This document shows, piece by piece, positions 59,103 through 64,000 of a DNA stretch of 64,000 bases. The translations under genes were made by a program, and so were the position numbers. The stretch is from positions 62,001 through 126,000 of the forward strand of contig JAWLBM010000006.1 of assembly GCA_041687675.1 (NCBI GenBank), written 5' to 3'. Below the pieces are notes generated by a model, which saw only the letters and a list, made by a program, of their open reading frames with translations, had not been told where the DNA came from and did not search any database. The DNA comes from JAWLBM01 sp041687675 (lineage in GTDB: Bacteria > Pseudomonadota > Alphaproteobacteria > Rhizobiales > Pleomorphomonadaceae). Position 1 is the first letter of the stretch, and each line of letters starts with the position of its first letter.

Positions 59103-59128
59103 ATCATAAAAATTGCGATTTATGTCAA
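59103..59128 (-). promoter_or_regulatory. Putative promoter of the coiled-coil protein / glycosyltransferase pair
   Basis: On the minus strand TTGACA (59128-59123) and TATGAT (59108-59103), 14 bases apart, lie in an isolated AT-rich patch about 50 bases before the ATG at 59054. The hexamers are close to consensus, but the spacer is short. Confidence 0.45.
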
Positions 59129-59200
59129 GTCCGGTTCTGCCCTGCTTGACCACGCCCGCCGCCCGGGGAACAACGGGCGCCTCGATCGCGGAGTGACCCC

Positions 59201-59719
59201 ATGACGACGCTTCCCACCCTCACCAGGCGCCGGCTGCAGGCGGAGGTGATCGGGCCGATCTTCGAGGAGATGGTGCGGGAGTTCGGCCGGGAGGCGGCGG
59301 AGGGGGTGCTGGACCGGGCGATCCGCCGGGCGGCGGTGGCGGAGGGCCGGCGGTTCGCCGAGGCGGCGGAGGGCGGCGCGACCTCGATGGCCGACTTCAT
59401 CCGCCTCTATGACCTGTGGACCGCCGACGGCGCGCTGGAGATCGAGGTGCTGGCGGCCGACGACGAGCGCTTCGACTTCGACGTCGTCCGCTGCCGCTAC
59501 GCCGAGAGCTACCGCGAGATGGGCCTCGGCGACATCGGCCACCTGCTCTCCTGCAACCGCGACGGCACCTTCTGCGAGGGCTACGACCCGAACATCACGC
59601 TGGAGCGCGAGCACACCATCATGGCCGGCGCCCCGCGCTGCACCTTCCGCTACCGCTATCGCCGGGCGGAGGGAGAGCCCGGCCCCGGGCCGGAGGGTTC
59701 CGGCGAAGCGACCGGGTGA
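59201..59719 (+). CDS. L-2-amino-thiazoline-4-carboxylate hydrolase-like protein
   Basis: A 172-residue protein whose C-terminal two thirds match the ATC hydrolase family (PF14196 type): FDFDVVRCRYAESYREMGLG, HLLSCNRDGTFCEGYDPNIT, TIMAGAPRCTFRYRYRRAEG. The conserved cysteines (in RCRYAE, LLSCNRD and APRCTF) are present. The founding member opens a thiazoline ring to S- or N-carbamoylcysteine, but most family members are uncharacterised. It stands alone between the glycan locus and the RND pump. Confidence 0.82.
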   Translation: MTTLPTLTRRRLQAEVIGPIFEEMVREFGREAAEGVLDRAIRRAAVAEGRRFAEAAEGGATSMADFIRLYDLWTADGALEIEVLAADDERFDFDVVRCRYAESYREMGLGDIGHLLSCNRDGTFCEGYDPNITLEREHTIMAGAPRCTFRYRYRRAEGEPGPGPEGSGEATG

Positions 59720-59791
59720 GCCGCCCCGGGCGGCGGCCGCGCGAGCGGAGGGACTGGCCGCGCCGCCCGCGGGTGGCGACCGGCTGCCGGC

Positions 59792-62700
59792 TCAGGTGCG
59801 CAGCACGCGGTAGATCGCCGGGATCACCAGCACCGTCAGCAGCGTCGACGAGGCAAGGCCGAACAGCAGCGAGATGGCGAGGCCCTGGAAGATCGGGTCG
59901 GTCAGGATCACCGCCGCGCCGATCATCGCCGCCAGCGCGGTGAGCAGGATCGGCTTGAAGCGGATCGAGCCGGCCGCGATCAGGACCTCGAGGAGCGGGC
60001 GGTCCGGGCGGCTCTCGTGGCGGACGAAGTCGACCAGCAGGATCGAGTTCCGCACGATGATGCCGGCGAGGGCGATGAAGCCGATCATCGAGGTGGCCGA
60101 GAAGGGCGCGCCGAACAGCCAGTGGCCGCCGAGGATGCCGATGAAGGTCAGCGGGATCGGCGTCAGGATGACCAGCGGCACCTTGAACGAGCCGAACTGG
60201 GCGACGACCAGGATGTAGATCCCGAGCAGGGCGACCATGAAGGCGGCGCCCATGTCGCGGAAGGTCACCCAGGTGACCTCCCATTCGCCGTCCCACAGCA
60301 GCGTGGTCACGCTCTCGTCCGAGGGCTGGCCGTTGAGGGCGATCACCGGCTTCTCGAGGCCGGTCCAGTCCTGCGCCTCGAGCGCCTCGGCGACGGCGAG
60401 CATGCCGTAGAGCGGCGCCTCGAAGTCGCCCGCGAGCTCGGCGGTGACCATCTCGGCGAAGCGGCCGTTGTGGCGGAAGATCGGGTAGGAGGCGGTCTCC
60501 TCCTCGATCCGCACCACGTCGCCGAGCTCGACCACCCCGCGGTCGCCGGGCAGCACGTTGGTCGGGATCGGGGTGGAGAGGTAGCGCTCGTCCAGCACCT
60601 TGTCGGACTTCGCCCGCTCGACCCGGATCGGGATCGGCTGCCGGCCTTCGCCACGATGGGAGTAGCCGACGACCTGTCCCCCGCCGAGGATGGCCAGCGT
60701 GTCGAAGACGTCGCTCTCGGCGACGCGGAAGAACTCCACGTCGTCGGTCGAGATGGTGGCGCGCAGGCGCCGCGCCGGGTCGCCCCAGGAATTGTCGACG
60801 TCGACGACGAAGGGCACGGAGCGGAACGCCTCCTCCACCTTCGCCGCCGCGGCCCGGCGGGTCTCCGCGTCCGGCCCGTAGACCTCGGCGAGCAGCGTCG
60901 CCAGCACCGGCGGGCCGGGCGGCGGCTCGACCACCTTCAGCGAGGTGCCCTCGGGCACCTCGATCCCGGCGATGCGCTCGCGGATGTCGAGGGCGATCTC
61001 GTGGCTCGAGCGCTCGCGCTCGCCCTTGCCGGTCAGGTTGATCTGCACGTCGCCGAGCTGCGGCTCGGCGCGCAGGTAGGAGTGGCGGACGAGGCCGTTG
61101 AAGTTGAACGGCGCCGCGGTGCCCGCATGGGTCTGCACCGACTTCACCTCGGGCATGGCGAGCACGGAGCGGGCGACGGCCTGCGCCACGGCGTCGGTCG
61201 CCTCCACCGACGCGCCTTCGGGCAGGTCGATGGTCACCTGCAGCTCGGACTTGTTGTCGAAGGGCAGCAGCTTGACCGTGACGTCCTTGGTGTAGAACAG
61301 CGACAGCGAGCCCAGCGTGGCGATGCCGACCAGGATCAGGAAGATCCAGCTGCGCGCCTTGGACGCCAGGATCGGCCGGGCGACCGCCGCGTAGGCGCGG
61401 CCGAGGATGCCGCCCTCGGCGTGGCCGTCCGCGCCGTGGGCGTGCACGGGCCCGCGGCCGGCGATCTTCAGCATCAGCCAGGGCGTGACCATCACGGCGA
61501 CGAAGAAGGAGAAGATCATCGCCGCCGAGGCGTTGGCCGGGATCGGGCTCATGTAGGGGCCCATCATCCCCGACACGAACAGCATCGGCAGCAGCGCCGC
61601 GACGACGGTGAGGGTGGCGACGATGGTCGGGTTGCCGACCTCCGCCACCGCCTCGATGGCCGCCGTGCGGCGGTCGCGCCCGTCCCTCATGCCCCAGTGG
61701 CGGGCGATGTTCTCGATCACCACGATGGCGTCGTCGACCAGGATGCCGATCGAGAAGATCAGCGCGAACAGCGACACGCGGTTGAGCGTGTAGCCCATCA
61801 CCCGGGCGGCGAAGAGGGTGAGCAGGATGGTGACCGGGATGACGATCGCCACCACCAGCGCCTCGCGCCGGCCGATCGCCACCCAGACGAGGGCGATGAT
61901 CGACACGGTGGCGAGGCCCAGGTGGAAGAGCAGCTCGTTGGCCTTCTCGTTGGCGGTCTCGCCGTAGTCGCGGGTGACCTCGACGGCGATGTCCTCCGGG
62001 ATCAGCCGGCCCTCCAGCATCTCGACCCTGTGCAGGATCTCCTCGGCGACGGTCACGGCGTTGGCGCCGGCGCGCTTGGCGACGGCGATCGTCACCGCCG
62101 GGACGCGGACGATCCCGCCTCCCTCGGCGCGGGTGACGGTCGCCACCATCGCCTCGGAGGTGTCCGTGACGAAGGCGACGTCGGCGACGTCGCGCACGTA
62201 GACGGGGCGGCCGTCGCGGGTGGTCAGCAACAGGTTGCCGATCTCGCCCGGCGAGCCCAGCGTCTCGCCGGCGATGACCTCGATGGCCCCGCCCTCGTCG
62301 CGCACGCGGCCGGTGGAGAAGGCCCGGTTGGCGCCCGTCACCTTGCCGGCGAGCTGCTGCAGGGTGACGCCGTAGAGCGCCAGCCGCTCCGGATCGGGCT
62401 CGACGCGGATCGCCTCGCCGCTCTCGCCGACCAGGTAGGTGAGGCCGACGTCGTCGATCTTGGCGAGTTCGGTCCGCAGTTCGCGGGCGACGCGGGTGAG
62501 GTCGTTGGCCGAGATCGCCGCCGCGGCCTGCGGCCGGGGCGTCAGCGTCAGCGAGACGATGGCGACGTCGTCGATGCCGCGGCCGACGATCAGCGGCTCG
62601 GGGATGCCGACGGGAATGCGGTCGAGATTGGCGCGCACCTTGTCGTGGACGCGCAGCACCGCCGAGTCGGAGGAGGTGCCGACGACGAAGCGGGCGGTGA

Positions 62701-63001
62701 CCATCACCGCGTCGTCGCGGGTCTGCGAATAGACGTGCTCGACCCCGTCGATGCCCTTGACGATGGTCTCCAGCGGCTCGGTGACGAGCTTGACCGCGTC
62801 CTCGGCCTTGAGCCCCGCCGCCTGGATGTGGATGTCCACCATCGGCACGGAGATCTGCGGCTCCTCCTCGCGCGGCAGGGTCAACAGGGCGACCAGCCCC
62901 AGCGCGAAGGACGCCAGCAGGAACAGCGGCGTCAGCGGCGAGGTGATGAAGGCGCGGGTGAGGCCGCCGGCGATGCCGAGGCCCGGGGTCTTGTCGGTCA
63001 T
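59792..63001 (-). CDS. RND-family efflux transporter, inner-membrane pump
   Basis: A 1069-residue protein with the twelve-helix, two-large-loop RND layout. FSIGILVDDAIVVIENIARH is the helix-4 motif with the paired acidic residues of the proton relay. ASLTVVAALLPMLFVSG-like and IGFIALAGIIVRNSILLVDF segments mark the two halves. The early PREEEPQISVPMVDIHIQAA suggests an AcrB/CusA-like branch often found with short adaptors. A periplasmic HGADGHAEGG histidine-rich cytoplasmic loop near residue 520 is notable. It overlaps the adaptor stop by four bases. No outer-membrane channel gene is in view. Confidence 0.93.
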   Translation of the reverse strand: MTDKTPGLGIAGGLTRAFITSPLTPLFLLASFALGLVALLTLPREEEPQISVPMVDIHIQAAGLKAEDAVKLVTEPLETIVKGIDGVEHVYSQTRDDAVMVTARFVVGTSSDSAVLRVHDKVRANLDRIPVGIPEPLIVGRGIDDVAIVSLTLTPRPQAAAAISANDLTRVARELRTELAKIDDVGLTYLVGESGEAIRVEPDPERLALYGVTLQQLAGKVTGANRAFSTGRVRDEGGAIEVIAGETLGSPGEIGNLLLTTRDGRPVYVRDVADVAFVTDTSEAMVATVTRAEGGGIVRVPAVTIAVAKRAGANAVTVAEEILHRVEMLEGRLIPEDIAVEVTRDYGETANEKANELLFHLGLATVSIIALVWVAIGRREALVVAIVIPVTILLTLFAARVMGYTLNRVSLFALIFSIGILVDDAIVVIENIARHWGMRDGRDRRTAAIEAVAEVGNPTIVATLTVVAALLPMLFVSGMMGPYMSPIPANASAAMIFSFFVAVMVTPWLMLKIAGRGPVHAHGADGHAEGGILGRAYAAVARPILASKARSWIFLILVGIATLGSLSLFYTKDVTVKLLPFDNKSELQVTIDLPEGASVEATDAVAQAVARSVLAMPEVKSVQTHAGTAAPFNFNGLVRHSYLRAEPQLGDVQINLTGKGERERSSHEIALDIRERIAGIEVPEGTSLKVVEPPPGPPVLATLLAEVYGPDAETRRAAAAKVEEAFRSVPFVVDVDNSWGDPARRLRATISTDDVEFFRVAESDVFDTLAILGGGQVVGYSHRGEGRQPIPIRVERAKSDKVLDERYLSTPIPTNVLPGDRGVVELGDVVRIEEETASYPIFRHNGRFAEMVTAELAGDFEAPLYGMLAVAEALEAQDWTGLEKPVIALNGQPSDESVTTLLWDGEWEVTWVTFRDMGAAFMVALLGIYILVVAQFGSFKVPLVILTPIPLTFIGILGGHWLFGAPFSATSMIGFIALAGIIVRNSILLVDFVRHESRPDRPLLEVLIAAGSIRFKPILLTALAAMIGAAVILTDPIFQGLAISLLFGLASSTLLTVLVIPAIYRVLRT

Positions 63002-63972
63002 TGCACGATCACCGTGTCTCCGGCCGAAAGGCCGGTCAGCACTTCCACATAGTCGGCGCCGTCGTGCCGGACGGGCTGGCCGAGCACGACGGTGCGCTCG
63101 ATCGCATGGTCGCCCTCGGCGACGGTCACGAAGTCGAGGCCGGAGCGGGTCTCGACCGCCGCGCGCGGCACCACCAGGGCCTCGCGCGCGCCCACCGGCA
63201 CCCGCACCAGCACGCGGGCGTCGACGAACTCGACGTCGAGCTCCGGCACCTCCACGTCGGCGACGACCCGGCCGTTCTCGATCAGCGGATAGATCTTGGC
63301 GAGCCGGCCGGTGACGGTCTCGCCGCTGCCGCCGATCTCGAGCCCGGCGCCTTCCTCGAGCATCTCGGCGTGCCGCTCGGGGATCGCGAGCCGCAGGAAG
63401 AAGCCGCCGCCGCCGATGGTGGCGATCGGCTCGCCGGGCAGGACCACGGTGCCCCGGGTGACCGGAACCTCGAGGACGCGGCCGTCGAGCGGGGCGATCA
63501 CCTCGCCCTCGGAGGCCTGCTGGACGACGACCTGGCGCTCCGCCTCGGCCGAGGCGAGCTGGTTGGTCAGCACCTCCACCTGGGTGCGAAGCTGGTCCAG
63601 CCGCTGGGTGGTGGTGACGCCGCGCTCGAGCAACTGCTCGCCGCGCTCCAGGTCCGCGCGGGCGTTCTCCAGCTGGGACTGGATCCCGCGGATGCGCGCG
63701 TCGAGGGCGTCGACCTGGAAGGCGAGCTTGTCGTCGCGCACCGTCGCGATGCGCTGGCCCGCGGCCACCGTGTCGCCCTCGGCGACCTCGAGCTCGATGA
63801 CGGTGCCGCCGATGCGCGCCCGCGCCGGAACCCGGTCGCGGGCCTCGATCCGCCCGTAGACCGCCTTCCACTCGGGAAGCGTCACCGGTTCGAGGACCAG
63901 ATCCTCGGCCGCGGCGGCCGCGGGCGCGAGGACCGCGGCGAGGAGAACGAGGGCAATGTGGCGGATGCGCAT
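62998..63972 (-). CDS. RND efflux periplasmic adaptor subunit
   Basis: A 324-residue membrane-fusion protein. It has a signal peptide (cleavage near AAAAAED), a lipoyl first half (RIGGTVIELEVAEGDTVAAG), a helical hairpin (residues about 80-155, with ESQLENARADLERGEQLLE-like heptads), a lipoyl second half (GEVIAPLDGRVLEVPVTRGT) and the beta-barrel domain. It has no lipobox, so it is probably soluble or membrane-associated in the periplasm. It is cotranslated with the pump gene downstream. The substrate cannot be told. Confidence 0.92.
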   Translation of the reverse strand: MRIRHIALVLLAAVLAPAAAAAEDLVLEPVTLPEWKAVYGRIEARDRVPARARIGGTVIELEVAEGDTVAAGQRIATVRDDKLAFQVDALDARIRGIQSQLENARADLERGEQLLERGVTTTQRLDQLRTQVEVLTNQLASAEAERQVVVQQASEGEVIAPLDGRVLEVPVTRGTVVLPGEPIATIGGGGFFLRLAIPERHAEMLEEGAGLEIGGSGETVTGRLAKIYPLIENGRVVADVEVPELDVEFVDARVLVRVPVGAREALVVPRAAVETRSGLDFVTVAEGDHAIERTVVLGQPVRHDGADYVEVLTGLSAGDTVIVQ

Positions 63973-64000
63973 GGTGCGGCTCCCGTGTCTTTGGTCGTTG

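Noticed and set aside
60017..63052. 1011-residue plus-strand ORF opposite the RND pump
   Set aside because: Shadow frame of a GC-rich gene, rich in Arg, Gly, Asp and His, without a ribosome site.
59792..63871. 1359-residue minus-strand frame over the pump and adaptor
   Set aside because: The first 290 residues are an out-of-frame reading of the adaptor gene; the pump starts at 63001.

Overview
The window is very GC-rich with strongly G/C-ending codons. It carries a complete cbb3-oxidase locus (ccoNOQP/ccoGHIS) with FixK/FNR-type boxes, HemN, NDH-2 and many ATGA-overlapping gene pairs. Together these suggest the chromosome of a high-GC alphaproteobacterium, possibly of the Hyphomicrobiales/Rhodospirillales type. 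The genus cannot be read from this sequence. There is no rRNA, CRISPR array, phage or recognisable transposase; one tRNA is present (tRNA-Arg, anticodon CCG).

Layout. 1-3.4 kb: an RpiR-type regulator (cut by the window edge), a D-threonine aldolase/D-serine dehydratase-like enzyme, an NTF2-like protein and a CitE-like lyase. The lyase leader can fold so that its ribosome binding site is buried. 3.4-14.2 kb: a microaerobic respiration block on the minus strand, ccoN-O-Q-P, a terminator, an FNR box, then ccoG-H-I-S. An AbrB-family membrane protein lies upstream, and hemN diverges behind its own FNR-like box. 14.3-17.4 kb: a lipoprotein-like glycerophosphodiesterase, NDH-2, an array of GC hairpin repeats and tRNA-Arg. 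17.4-21.8 kb: a small putative island inserted at the tRNA-Arg 3' end. It has an 18/20 copy of the tRNA end at the far side and carries a COG0523/CobW GTPase, a frameshifted Tat-exported amidohydrolase and a Crp-family regulator.

22-33 kb: a lipocalin-like protein, a slipin/NfeD pair, an EF-hand protein, then a divergent small-molecule catabolism locus. On the left are an aminotransferase, a thioesterase and an M20 hydrolase. On the right are a LysR regulator, a solute-binding protein, a creatininase-family hydrolase and two ABC permeases; no ATPase gene is in view. 33-38 kb: a LysR regulator divergent from dabB-dabA, a two-subunit inorganic-carbon uptake system. 38-44 kb: ilvD, cydD-cydC and a TetR regulator with three inverted-repeat operators facing a 57-codon membrane ORF.

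44.5-59 kb is the most distinctive accessory region: a small RTX-repeat protein, a translationally coupled chain of glycosyltransferases and a methyltransferase (one frameshifted), a sulfotransferase, a type I secretion ATPase and adaptor, another glycosyltransferase and a coiled-coil protein. It reads as a locus for making a surface or secreted glycan together with a type-I-secreted calcium-binding protein. A conspicuously AT-rich 1.25-kb patch covers the end of one glycosyltransferase, the whole sulfotransferase and the end of the secretion adaptor, as if swapped in by recombination. 59-64 kb: an L-2-amino-thiazoline-4-carboxylate hydrolase-like protein and an RND efflux pump with its adaptor.
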